Positions 1-7,967 of a DNA stretch of 21,188 nt are shown in pieces (within the stretch, counting starts at the first letter, position 1; each line of letters begins with the position of its first letter). A program made the translations under genes and the position numbers. The notes beneath the pieces were generated by a model that saw nothing but the letters and a program-made list of their open reading frames with translations, was not told where the DNA came from and did no database searches. The stretch is from the NCBI GenBank assembly GCA_002366615.1, contig DFBL01000031.1, positions 1 through 21,188 on the forward strand. The letters are read 5' to 3'. The DNA is from Candidatus Dojkabacteria bacterium UBA3081. GTDB taxonomy: Bacteria > Patescibacteriota > Dojkabacteria > SC72.

Positions 1-359
1 CTACAGAGGTGCAGTCAACAGTTGAGGTTAAGAGAGGAACAGAAAGTTTTGGTGGTATAGCTAGTGATGAAGGAGATTTTAGAATTGAGGGAATAGGATT
101 AGATGAGGGAAAGAATGTCTTTTCCATATATCTTACCGATGTAGCCGGAAATGAGGTATTACTTGATGAAAAGATACGTGTAACATATTCTCCTACTGGA
201 GATGTTAATGGGGATGCAGTTATTGATACGAATATCCCACAAGCTGCTGGAGAACTTGATTTCCTAATGGCAAACAATCTTATGATGCTATTTGGATTAC
301 TTGCGATATTTGCTCTTATGGGTAGTTCTACGGTTATGTATCTTAAGAACAAGAGTTAA
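1..359 (+). CDS. Membrane-anchored surface protein, C-terminal fragment (5' end outside window)
   Basis: This is the last ~119 codons of a longer gene. The frame is open to the left edge, so the GTG at 9 is probably internal. The visible part begins with a beta-rich stretch (DEGDFRIEGIGLDEGKN, then an IYLTDVAGNEV motif) that resembles bacterial Ig-like or cadherin-like extracellular domains. A GDVNGDAVID segment follows and resembles the calcium loop of a type I dockerin half. The protein ends with one hydrophobic helix (NLMMLFGLLAIFALMGSS) and a short tail, YLKNKS. The likely topology is outside domain, C-terminal membrane anchor and a few cytoplasmic residues. There is no LPXTG sortase motif. 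The gene is closed by a strong terminator 17 bases downstream, so it ends its transcription unit. Its function is unknown, and the domain names rest on motif resemblance only. Confidence 0.7.
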   Translation, partial: TEVQSTVEVKRGTESFGGIASDEGDFRIEGIGLDEGKNVFSIYLTDVAGNEVLLDEKIRVTYSPTGDVNGDAVIDTNIPQAAGELDFLMANNLMMLFGLLAIFALMGSSTVMYLKNKS

Positions 360-376
360 AATCTGCCATATTTATT

Positions 377-405
377 AAAGGGGAGACATATGTCTCCCCT
401 TTTTT
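377..405 (+). terminator. Rho-independent terminator, perfect palindrome
   Basis: A perfect 26-base inverted repeat (377-402, centre between 389 and 390) with a GGGGAGAC/GTCTCCCC core is followed by a T run to 405. It ends transcription of the surface-protein gene. The T run continues directly into the TGTATAAT box of the next gene, so terminator and promoter are fused. Because it is symmetrical, with A's on the left and T's on the right, it could work in both directions. Confidence 0.9.
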
Positions 406-406
406 G

Positions 407-412
407 TATAAT
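407..412 (+). promoter_or_regulatory. -10 box of the YibE/F gene, leaderless start
   Basis: A consensus TATAAT (preceded by TG) ends five bases before the ATG at 418. A start site about seven bases after the box would fall on or next to the A of the ATG, predicting a leaderless mRNA. The -35 region would lie inside the terminator hairpin, and no good -35 match is seen. Confidence 0.7.
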
Positions 413-417
413 GGGAG

Positions 418-1506
418 ATGAAAAAGTTTTTTCGTCTATTTTTAATACTGTTTTTCTTTTTTCCATTAACAAAAGTTCTTGCTCAAGAGGAAGTATCTTA
501 CAAGGGAGTTGTACAGGAGAGCAAAGAGGTTCCCTGCTCTGATGTTTTAGCGGATGGGTATAACTGTTTTGAATATGTAGTATTTATCTCAGATTTGGAT
601 TTAACAGAAAAGAGTATCCCTATGCTTGCGGAAACAGATACTCCTAAATTCAAAGAGGGGGACAAGGTATACATAACTTCTGTAAGTGATGAGTTTGGAA
701 ATGAGGTTTGGAGTATAACTGGGTATAACAGGAATTTTTCTATTTTAATATTGGTAGGAATATTTGCTCTGCTTTCAGTTATCATTGGTGGAAAACAGGG
801 GGTTGGTTCTTTGATTAGTTTTGTACTGACTATATTAATTTTGTATATCTGGGCTATTCCGAAATTTATTGAAGGTAAGAGCATAATGATTATTGGTATC
901 ATGACTGTAGGTGTAATGCTTTTTGTGATGATTTATCTATCACACGGTTTTAACAGGAAAAGCACTATTGGGGCTATTTCGACATCCATAGGTGTGATAA
1001 TAGTAGGGATATTTGCAAAAATTTTTATGAATTTAATTAATATAGATGGAAGTGGGAGTGAAGAAGCCTTTTTACTCTTTAGCCAAACAGATGGAGGAAT
1101 TAATCTCTCAGAAATATATTTTATTAGTATACTTATTAGTGCTGTGGGAGTACTTGATGATGTAGTTATGAGTCAAATTTCATCTGTGCAAGAGATATTT
1201 AAAGTTGATAACCAACTTTCCACTAGTAAACTCTATCTTAAGTCTATGAATATTGGGAAAGATCATATCTCATCGATGATAAATACACTGTTTGTGGCAT
1301 ATGCTGGTTCTAGTCTTGCTTTGGTAATGCTACTTACATACAGTTCTGGTGGTATAGGGAATATAATTAAAACAGATATAATAGCCGAAGAGATAGTTCG
1401 TATTGTTGTACCTAGTTTGGGAATTCTTCTAATTGTTCCAATAGCGACATTTCTAGCTGCAAAAATTATTCCATTAATATCTAAAAGGGAGAGGACTAGT
1501 TTATGA
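418..1506 (+). CDS. YibE/F family multi-pass membrane protein
   Basis: This 362-residue protein has an N-terminal signal sequence (hydrophobic core LFLILFFFFPL, then VLAQEE). A small soluble domain of about 75 residues follows (KGVVQESKEVPCSD ... GDKVYI). Then come about seven membrane helices, beginning near NFSILILVGIFALLSVIIGG. The GVLDDVVMSQ motif between late helices matches the GAxxDVxMS signature of the YibE/F family (Pfam YibE_F). Members are integral membrane proteins of poorly known role; transport or cell-envelope functions are often suggested. The start is set by the signal peptide and by the -10 box five bases upstream. It is the only gene in the window ending in TGA. The next gene has its own promoter-like sequence 11 bases after the stop, so co-transcription is optional. 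Confidence 0.85.
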   Translation: MKKFFRLFLILFFFFPLTKVLAQEEVSYKGVVQESKEVPCSDVLADGYNCFEYVVFISDLDLTEKSIPMLAETDTPKFKEGDKVYITSVSDEFGNEVWSITGYNRNFSILILVGIFALLSVIIGGKQGVGSLISFVLTILILYIWAIPKFIEGKSIMIIGIMTVGVMLFVMIYLSHGFNRKSTIGAISTSIGVIIVGIFAKIFMNLINIDGSGSEEAFLLFSQTDGGINLSEIYFISILISAVGVLDDVVMSQISSVQEIFKVDNQLSTSKLYLKSMNIGKDHISSMINTLFVAYAGSSLALVMLLTYSSGGIGNIIKTDIIAEEIVRIVVPSLGILLIVPIATFLAAKIIPLISKRERTSL

Positions 1507-1516
1507 GGGTATTTAC

Positions 1517-1543
1517 TTGATATAATAGAAGATTAAGTATAAT
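1517..1543 (+). promoter_or_regulatory. Promoter of the AI-2E family gene
   Basis: TTGATA (1517-1522) and TATAAT (1538-1543) are separated by 15 bases. A second TATAAT lies at 1521-1526. The 1538 box ends ten bases before the ATG at 1554, leaving a predicted leader of only about 3-4 nt with no Shine-Dalgarno; the intervening bases are alternating A/T. Confidence 0.55.
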
Positions 1544-1553
1544 TTATATATAT

Positions 1554-2705
1554 ATGAAAAAAATATTAAATATCAACAAAAAGGAAGAAGAGAAAAGAGA
1601 TATTGCTAAAGAACTTGTCCAAATTAGTAAAATGCAAAGTACAAGAGAGAAAAAGAGAGGGGTTGTTACGGTTGAATTCTCTTGGAAATTAGTTGTCCTT
1701 GTAGGATTAATCCTAGGGGTTATCTTTTGGGGAAACCAAATTCTAACTTTACTAATTTTCCTCTTTTTAAGTATTGTTCTAATATCTGCTGCAATACCTG
1801 TTATTAATTGGTTTACAAAAAGGAAGCTTTCAAAAGGTTTATCAATTTTCATAACGTATTTTTTAGGTATCTTTTTCATACTCACAATGTTTGGTTTAGT
1901 TATAGTTCCTTTTGTTAATCAAATAGACAACCTTGTTGATAGTATCCCTGTTTGGATAAGTAGGTTTACTTCAGATTTAAATACATTCTCAATCTGGGAA
2001 TCCCGTATAGATTCTTCTACTATAAATAAATTAGTATCTGATTGGTTTTCAGGAATTACATTAGAGAATACGTTCACAAATATGATAAATCTTGTAGGTG
2101 GAATCTTTGGCTGGGTTACTCTCTTTTTTGCATCTATGATTTTTTCAATTTATCTACTTTTAGAACATGATTCTCTTGTCGATTTTGGATTGATAAGGAT
2201 TACCTCTGATGAGAAAAGAGAAAGAGTAAAGAAATTGGTATTAGATTTAGAAAGGAAGTTAGGTAGATGGTTACTAGGACAGGCAGTTGTGAGCACAATT
2301 GCTGGTTTGACCTTAGGAGTTATTTTAACAATCTTTGGAATTCCATTTGCTCTCCCAATGGGAGTATTTGTAGCTTTGCTTTCAGCAATTCCATCTCTTG
2401 GGGCTACCTTCTCTTCTGTACCCCCTGTCCTTTTTGCGCTTATTACAAAGGGTCCATTGACTGCCTTTATAATACTTTTGATATTTATAGTGTATCAACA
2501 GATAGAGAATAACTTCATAATCCCTAAAGTAATGGGAGATATTACTGGGATACGTCCAATAGTTTTCTTGTTTACTGCAGCGGCGTTTTTAATTCTTTTT
2601 GGAGTATGGGGTGCAGTATTAGCTGTTCCCACAGTCGTTATTGCAACAATATGTTATGAGTTTTACATAGACTTGCAAAAAATCGAGGCTAAAGGTAGCA
2701 TTTAG
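1554..2705 (+). CDS. AI-2E family transporter
   Basis: This 383-residue membrane protein belongs to the AI-2E/TqsA/PerM family (Pfam 01594). It has a charged cytoplasmic N-terminus (~residues 1-40, rich in K and E). A helix pair follows (KLVVLVGLILGVIFWGNQIL and LLIFLFLSIVLISAAIP), then a soluble, amphipathic middle section (IDNLVDSIPVWISRF...). A C-terminal helix bundle carries the family hallmarks: GIPFALPMGVFVALLSAIP, then QQIENNFIIPKVMG, then GVWGAVLAVP. Members export small molecules (autoinducer-2 in TqsA) or act in Na+/H+ antiport; the substrate here cannot be inferred. Length is normal for the family. The next gene starts 24 bases after the stop and probably shares the transcript, since no terminator is visible between them. 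Confidence 0.9.
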   Translation: MKKILNINKKEEEKRDIAKELVQISKMQSTREKKRGVVTVEFSWKLVVLVGLILGVIFWGNQILTLLIFLFLSIVLISAAIPVINWFTKRKLSKGLSIFITYFLGIFFILTMFGLVIVPFVNQIDNLVDSIPVWISRFTSDLNTFSIWESRIDSSTINKLVSDWFSGITLENTFTNMINLVGGIFGWVTLFFASMIFSIYLLLEHDSLVDFGLIRITSDEKRERVKKLVLDLERKLGRWLLGQAVVSTIAGLTLGVILTIFGIPFALPMGVFVALLSAIPSLGATFSSVPPVLFALITKGPLTAFIILLIFIVYQQIENNFIIPKVMGDITGIRPIVFLFTAAAFLILFGVWGAVLAVPTVVIATICYEFYIDLQKIEAKGSI

Positions 2706-2729
2706 ATAGTTAATATTACTGCCCATTAG

Positions 2730-5300
2730 ATGTCTGAAACAAAGATAAATCCTAATAAATCTATATATTTCTGGGAAGACTACTCATTTTCTAAATTAAA
2801 GGAATCAACTGTAGGAAGAAAAGGTCTAAGCCTTTTTGAACTTAAGGATATGGATATTCCAATTCCAGATTTTTTTGTTGTTTCTAGTTCTGTATTTGAT
2901 AAGGTTATCTCTACCTCTTTAATAAGGGATTCTAAAGATCTACTCAAAGAGAAGAAAAACCCAGATGATGATGAGGTTTTAAAATCGATACTTAAAACTG
3001 ATTTAGAAGATGAGATAGTAAATGAAATACTCTCAGGGTATGCAAGGATATCTGGTTTTACTGATGCATGGGTATCTGTAAGATCATCTGTTGTCTTTCC
3101 ATCTGTTCCGGAGCTTTCTTTTAGTGGTATTTTCTCTACAGAGTTAAATGTTAGGGGAGGAAAGAATCTTTTAGAATCGATAAAAAGAGTTTTTGCTTCA
3201 CTGTTTACTGATGATGTTGTTGCCTATGCATCCTCAAAGGGAATTAATCTCGCTGATGTTAAACTAGCTGTTGTCGTTCAAAAAATGATCCAGTCTGAAG
3301 TATCTGGAGTATCTTTTACAGTAGATCCGATTACTAGAGATACTACAAAGTTAAGTATAGAGGCGGTATATGGACTTGGAGATACAATATCTTTAGGGGA
3401 ATTAACTCCGGATACATATCTTCTAAACAAGAAAGATCTCTCTGTTTTAGAAAAGAAAATCTCTCCTCAAGAGTGGATGAAGATTAGAATACTTAAAAGA
3501 GGTTCTCAAAAGGATGGTACTCAAAAGGTAACGATATCAAACAATTGGAGTCATAGACAGAAGGTAGAGGATAGGTATTTACAGGAGATAGCAAAAATAT
3601 CCCTAATAGTTGAGAACAAATTAAGAAAACCGCAAAGTATAGAGTGGGTTATGTCTGGAGGAAAGGTTTGGGTCCTACAAAGTAAAGATCTCTATGAGAA
3701 ATATGCTCCAGATACTATCAAGCTTACTAATATAGAGAGTTTTGATACTTTAGGTGAGGTTTTGGCTTGGTGTACACAAAGGTATGAAGGGATTGGAATG
3801 CTTGAAGAAAAAGCAGTGGAGAATGCTAAAAAGATTGTACAGAGTAACAAATATGAAAAAGGTTCTCTTACTCAGAAGTTAGTTAATGTAGCTAAAGTTC
3901 GTGTAAAAGAGAAAGAGAATTTAGAGGGGAAACAGATTACCCAAAAAGAGGACTTGATAGTTAAGGGTGTAGGTGCAAGTTTTGGTGTTGTTGTTGGTAA
4001 AATAGCTTTGGTTGATAAGGAGAGTATACCTAAAGTGAGTAAAGGAAGTATTCTTGTTATCAAAGAGTACTCTTCTGAGATGGAGGGTTTGATAATTAGT
4101 TCTGGGGGGATAATACTTGAAAGTGGTGGAGTAACAAGTGATACTGCAATTCTTTGTCGTGAGTTTGAAATCCCTGCTGTAGTTGGTGCTAAAGATGCAT
4201 CTTTACTATTAAAGAATGGTCAACCTGTTAGATTGGATGGTAATACAGGTAGTGTATATATCGAAAAAGTAATATCTCCTACTCAATCGGTACCACATCC
4301 AGTGGTACAGGCCTACAAGAAAGAAGAACTTTCTGGTATTGATTTACTTAAACCAGAACAGATGGAACAAAAAGAAACTCAGGAGCAAGAAGAGGAGTTA
4401 AAGATTCCTCATGATATGAATTTACCACCTTGTGCAACCAAGGTATTTCTTTCTGCATTGGGAGAGCCAAATAAATTGATTGATGTTGTAGGGAATTCTC
4501 ATGGCTTGGTACATGTTGATTTAGATGAAATTATGATTAAAGATGGTAGGCATATCCTAGCATATGTTGAAGACAAGAAGTTTGTTGAATATTCTAAAAA
4601 AATCTCTGAAGAGCTTTGTAAATATATTGATTTAGTGGAAGGTAACAAAGTAGTCATAGCTTTAGGTTCACACTCAGCCTTAGATTTTAAGAATTTAGTT
4701 AAAGGTAAGCAGTTTGAGAACTCTGAAATAGATGATACTGTCGGAGGTATTTCTCACTATCTTGCAAACAGAGAGCTACTGGGTAGAGTACTAAAGATAG
4801 TTAGAAGGGTAAGAAATGTTTACAAGAGGAGGAATGTAGATATTGGTATATATGCACCTAAAAATGGAGATTCAATGAAAGAGTTTAAAAAGAGTTTACT
4901 AGCTCAAGGCTTAAGAAGAACAGCATCCTTTAAGGTATATGGGATACTTGATAATCCTACGGATATAATTTTAGCTGATGAGATACTTGATTCTAAAATA
5001 GATGGTTTGATATTGGATATGCCTAGGATTGTTAGAGTTATGCAAGGCTTTAAAATAACAGATCAAAAAGCTAAATACGATTTAAGTATTAACAGTTCTC
5101 TCAAGATTGTAGATACAGTATCAGATATGATAGACAAGGAGTCTACAGATCTCATTGTTATGTCTGAAGCCGATGAAGATTTAGTTAAATACTGTATTGA
5201 AAAAGGCGTTGATGGAGTATCAGTATTGCCTAAGTCTGTTAGAGATATACGAAAACTTGTTGCGCAGCAAGAAGCAAAGCTAATTCTTGGTAAAAAATAG
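2730..5300 (+). CDS. PEP-synthase/PPDK-like protein lacking the catalytic histidine (probable pseudoenzyme)
   Basis: An 856-residue protein with the domain order of phosphoenolpyruvate synthase. The N-terminal ATP-grasp PEP/pyruvate-binding domain (~20-325) keeps VGRKGLSL (K31), VRSS (R118), ASLFTDD, GVSFTVDPIT, the EAVYGLGD segment, and IEWV...VLQSK. The swivelling phosphohistidine domain follows (~410-520). A C-terminal TIM-barrel-like PEP domain begins near TKVFLSALGEP (~560-850). The normal motif GGxTSHAAI reads GGVTSDTAI, so the phosphohistidine is Asp471. In the C domain, the PEP-binding Arg of GLLRAEF is His595 (GLVHVDL). The usual GxMxExP, SNDLTQ and CGQ segments are replaced by GILDNPTDI, MPRIVR and MSEAD. 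ATP binding may survive, but PEP synthesis by the known route seems impossible. The C-domain alignment is by eye. The protein is longer than PpsA (~790). No Shine-Dalgarno precedes the ATG. Confidence 0.8.
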   Translation: MSETKINPNKSIYFWEDYSFSKLKESTVGRKGLSLFELKDMDIPIPDFFVVSSSVFDKVISTSLIRDSKDLLKEKKNPDDDEVLKSILKTDLEDEIVNEILSGYARISGFTDAWVSVRSSVVFPSVPELSFSGIFSTELNVRGGKNLLESIKRVFASLFTDDVVAYASSKGINLADVKLAVVVQKMIQSEVSGVSFTVDPITRDTTKLSIEAVYGLGDTISLGELTPDTYLLNKKDLSVLEKKISPQEWMKIRILKRGSQKDGTQKVTISNNWSHRQKVEDRYLQEIAKISLIVENKLRKPQSIEWVMSGGKVWVLQSKDLYEKYAPDTIKLTNIESFDTLGEVLAWCTQRYEGIGMLEEKAVENAKKIVQSNKYEKGSLTQKLVNVAKVRVKEKENLEGKQITQKEDLIVKGVGASFGVVVGKIALVDKESIPKVSKGSILVIKEYSSEMEGLIISSGGIILESGGVTSDTAILCREFEIPAVVGAKDASLLLKNGQPVRLDGNTGSVYIEKVISPTQSVPHPVVQAYKKEELSGIDLLKPEQMEQKETQEQEEELKIPHDMNLPPCATKVFLSALGEPNKLIDVVGNSHGLVHVDLDEIMIKDGRHILAYVEDKKFVEYSKKISEELCKYIDLVEGNKVVIALGSHSALDFKNLVKGKQFENSEIDDTVGGISHYLANRELLGRVLKIVRRVRNVYKRRNVDIGIYAPKNGDSMKEFKKSLLAQGLRRTASFKVYGILDNPTDIILADEILDSKIDGLILDMPRIVRVMQGFKITDQKAKYDLSINSSLKIVDTVSDMIDKESTDLIVMSEADEDLVKYCIEKGVDGVSVLPKSVRDIRKLVAQQEAKLILGKK

Positions 5301-5315
5301 CTATACTTGGTAAAC

Positions 5316-5343
5316 TATATAGTTATCACTATATATTCTTTTG
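5316..5343 (+). terminator. Weak AT-rich terminator before mutS
   Basis: TATATAG (5316-5322) and CTATATA (5329-5335) can form a 7-bp hairpin with a 6-base loop, followed by TTCTTTT up to 5342. The stem has almost no G/C pairs, so termination would be leaky. The T-rich tail again leads straight into a TGTATAAT promoter box. Confidence 0.35.
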
Positions 5344-5349
5344 TATAAT
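5344..5349 (+). promoter_or_regulatory. -10 box of mutS, leaderless start
   Basis: A consensus TATAAT, again as TGTATAAT, ends five bases before the mutS ATG at 5355. TTATCA at 5323-5328 is a possible -35 with a short 15-base spacer. No Shine-Dalgarno fits in the gap, so a leaderless mRNA is predicted. Confidence 0.65.
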
Positions 5350-5354
5350 AGGGA

Positions 5355-7967
5355 ATGGAAAAAGATATTAAAAAGACACCAATGATGTCTCAATACCTCA
5401 GATTTAAAAAACAGTACCCAGATAAGGTGGTACTTTTTAGAATGGGTGATTTCTTTGAAACATTTGGTGATGATGCAAAACTCACCTCTAAAGTTTTAAA
5501 TATTACTCTTACATCTAGAAACAAAGGGAAAGATGCTACACTCTTGGCTGGATTTCCTCATAAAGCATTAGATCAATATCTTCCTAAGTTAATTAAGAGT
5601 GGGTACTGTGCTGTAATAGTTGATCAATTAGAAGACCCTAAGCTATCCAAGGGTATAGTTAAAAGGGGTGTTACAAGGATAGTTACTCCTGGAACTATGG
5701 ATACACAAGACTCTGTTAAGAGTAATTACATATGCTCTTTTGTAAAAAACAAAAGTGATATGGGAGTAAGTCTGTGTGATATCTCTACTGGTGAATTTCT
5801 TTGGATAGATACAAAATTTAATGAGAAAAATATTGAAAGTATAATATCATCCTTTGATCCAGCAGAGATAATTCTTTTAGAAGAGGAGAAAAATTTTAAG
5901 TTCCCTACTCTTCCAGTACAGTTCGTAAGTAAAGGGCTATTAAACAGGAAATACGCTGAAGAGATAGTGAAAGAGTTTTTTAATATATCAAACCTTGAGT
6001 CATTAGATCTTCAAGAAAAGGAAAGCAGTATATGTGCAGTAGCCATGATAGTAAAGCATATACAAGATACCCAATTAATGGATCCTACCCATATTAGAAA
6101 GCCTCAAAGAAGAAATCTTACAACAAATATGATACTAGATAGGGCCACTATTAGAAATTTAGAGTTAATAGCTAACTCATATGATAATCAGACTAAGGGC
6201 TCTCTCTTTTCTATCCTCGACTACACCTCCACACAAATGGGTAAAAGACAACTCTACTCTTGGATACTTAACCCATTGATTGGAAAGAGTCATATTGATG
6301 AAAGATTGGAAAAAGTCGATATATTTTTCCAAAACAGGAAGATGCTAGAGAGTTCTAAAGAAATTCTTTCCGAGATAAATGATGTTGAAAGAATTGTTGG
6401 AAAGATTGGATTGGGAAGAGCTAATGGACGGGATATTAAATCTTTACAAATATCTTTAGAAAATATTCTTAAACTAAAAAAACTACTCTCACAAACACCA
6501 GATATATCTAAAGAGCTAGATGAGTATGATGAAGTATTGAAGAATGTTGTAGAAAAAGTTGATAACTGTATTGTAGATTCCCCTCCTCTCACTATTTTAG
6601 AAGGAGGAATGATTAAGAGCTCTTTCAACTTGGAAGTTGCTCAGTTAAGAGAGCTATCAGGGGATAGTAAGAGTTGGATTAAGGATTTTGAAGAAAATGA
6701 AAAAAAGAACACAGGTATTGGGAGTTTAAAGATTGGATTTAACAAAGTCTTTGGCTATTACATAGAGGTAACTAAAACACACCAAGACAAGGTTCCCGAG
6801 AGATACATTAGGAAACAGACTCTTGTTAATTCAGAAAGATATATAACAGAGGAATTAAAAAAGAAGGAGGATATAATTCTAACTGCACAGGAGAAATTAA
6901 ATAAGTTAGAGTATGAGCTTTTTGTTGAATTTAGAAACTCTCTTTCACAATATATTCCTCAACTACAAGAGCTATCGATAAAGATTGCAAAAATTGATGT
7001 CTTTTGTAGTTTTGCTCAAATAGCATTAGAAAGAAAATATGTTAAACCAACTATCTATGAAATGGGGGAAAAAGATGGCGTTATTAATGTTAAGAAAGGA
7101 AGACATCCTGTTGTTGAGATTATAAATGATGAGGAATTCATATCAAATGATGTATATATGGATTCTCAAAATGCATCTATGTCTATACTAACAGGTCCTA
7201 ATATGTCTGGTAAATCAACATACATTAGGCAGGTAGCGCTCCTCGTTTTACTTGCTCAAATAGGGAGTTTTGTACCGGCACAGAGTATGGAGCTGTCGAT
7301 TGTTGATAGAATATTTACAAGAGTTGGTGCATCAGATGATCTTTCAAAGGGAAGAAGTACATTCATGGTAGAGATGGATGAAGCTGCAAATATTGTTAAC
7401 AATGCTACTAAGTACAGTTTGGTAGTCCTAGATGAGGTAGGGAGGGGTACAAGTACATATGATGGTGTTAGTATAGCTTGGGCATTAGCAGAATATTTGG
7501 TTAATGATCTTCAATGTAGAACGCTTTTTGCTACTCACTATCATGAGCTATTAAGACTTTCTGAAAGAATCCCAGACAAAGTTAAAAATTACAATGTTTT
7601 AGTTGAAGAGGATTTAAATGAGGGGACAGTCATATTTTTAAGAAAAATTGTTGAAGGGGGTACAGATAGAAGCTATGGGATATATGTAGCTAAAATGGCA
7701 GGATTACCGGAGAAAGTTATAAAAAGAGCGAATGAGATACTTGAAAACTTTGAGCAAGAAAAAATGTTTAATGCCCAAGACTCAATAAGGGAGGGAGATA
7801 TATTAGATAGTGAGAAAGAGAAAAAGAATGTACAAAGTACTTTACAGTATCCACTCTTTACAGCTAAGGAGTCCGAGATAGAGAGAGAAATCCAGAAGTT
7901 AGATATAGACAATTTAACTCCCATAGAGGCTTTAAACAGGATATCTGAGTGGAGAAAGAAAGTCTAA
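5355..7967 (+). CDS. mutS: DNA mismatch repair ATPase MutS
   Basis: A complete 870-residue MutS. The mismatch-binding domain has FRMGDFFETF with the Phe-x-Glu wedge intact (F33, E35). Connector and lever/clamp domains follow (~110-560). The ABC-type ATPase has Walker A GPNMSGKST (614-622) and Walker B LVVLDEVGRGTST (D693, E694), followed by the ATHYHELL switch. A C-terminal segment ends in TPIEALNRISEW. MutS recognises base mismatches and small loops in newly made DNA and recruits MutL; no mutL lies in this window. Length is typical of MutS1 rather than MutS2: there is no Smr domain and the mismatch-binding domain is present. The gene is probably monocistronic, with its own -10 box. It converges on the response-regulator gene, and their stop codons overlap at 7964-7967. 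Confidence 0.97.
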   Translation: MEKDIKKTPMMSQYLRFKKQYPDKVVLFRMGDFFETFGDDAKLTSKVLNITLTSRNKGKDATLLAGFPHKALDQYLPKLIKSGYCAVIVDQLEDPKLSKGIVKRGVTRIVTPGTMDTQDSVKSNYICSFVKNKSDMGVSLCDISTGEFLWIDTKFNEKNIESIISSFDPAEIILLEEEKNFKFPTLPVQFVSKGLLNRKYAEEIVKEFFNISNLESLDLQEKESSICAVAMIVKHIQDTQLMDPTHIRKPQRRNLTTNMILDRATIRNLELIANSYDNQTKGSLFSILDYTSTQMGKRQLYSWILNPLIGKSHIDERLEKVDIFFQNRKMLESSKEILSEINDVERIVGKIGLGRANGRDIKSLQISLENILKLKKLLSQTPDISKELDEYDEVLKNVVEKVDNCIVDSPPLTILEGGMIKSSFNLEVAQLRELSGDSKSWIKDFEENEKKNTGIGSLKIGFNKVFGYYIEVTKTHQDKVPERYIRKQTLVNSERYITEELKKKEDIILTAQEKLNKLEYELFVEFRNSLSQYIPQLQELSIKIAKIDVFCSFAQIALERKYVKPTIYEMGEKDGVINVKKGRHPVVEIINDEEFISNDVYMDSQNASMSILTGPNMSGKSTYIRQVALLVLLAQIGSFVPAQSMELSIVDRIFTRVGASDDLSKGRSTFMVEMDEAANIVNNATKYSLVVLDEVGRGTSTYDGVSIAWALAEYLVNDLQCRTLFATHYHELLRLSERIPDKVKNYNVLVEEDLNEGTVIFLRKIVEGGTDRSYGIYVAKMAGLPEKVIKRANEILENFEQEKMFNAQDSIREGDILDSEKEKKNVQSTLQYPLFTAKESEIEREIQKLDIDNLTPIEALNRISEWRKKV

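Noticed and set aside
1504..1506. UGA read as glycine, as in Absconditabacteria and Gracilibacteria
   Set aside because: The only TGA at a gene end sits where the YibE/F protein should finish, read-through adds only 11 codons, and no in-frame TGA occurs inside any conserved protein. GGA is used freely for glycine.
2267..2512. Second plus-strand frame inside the AI-2E gene
   Set aside because: It is a shadow frame with cysteine-rich, low-sense composition, fully inside a well-matched transporter gene.
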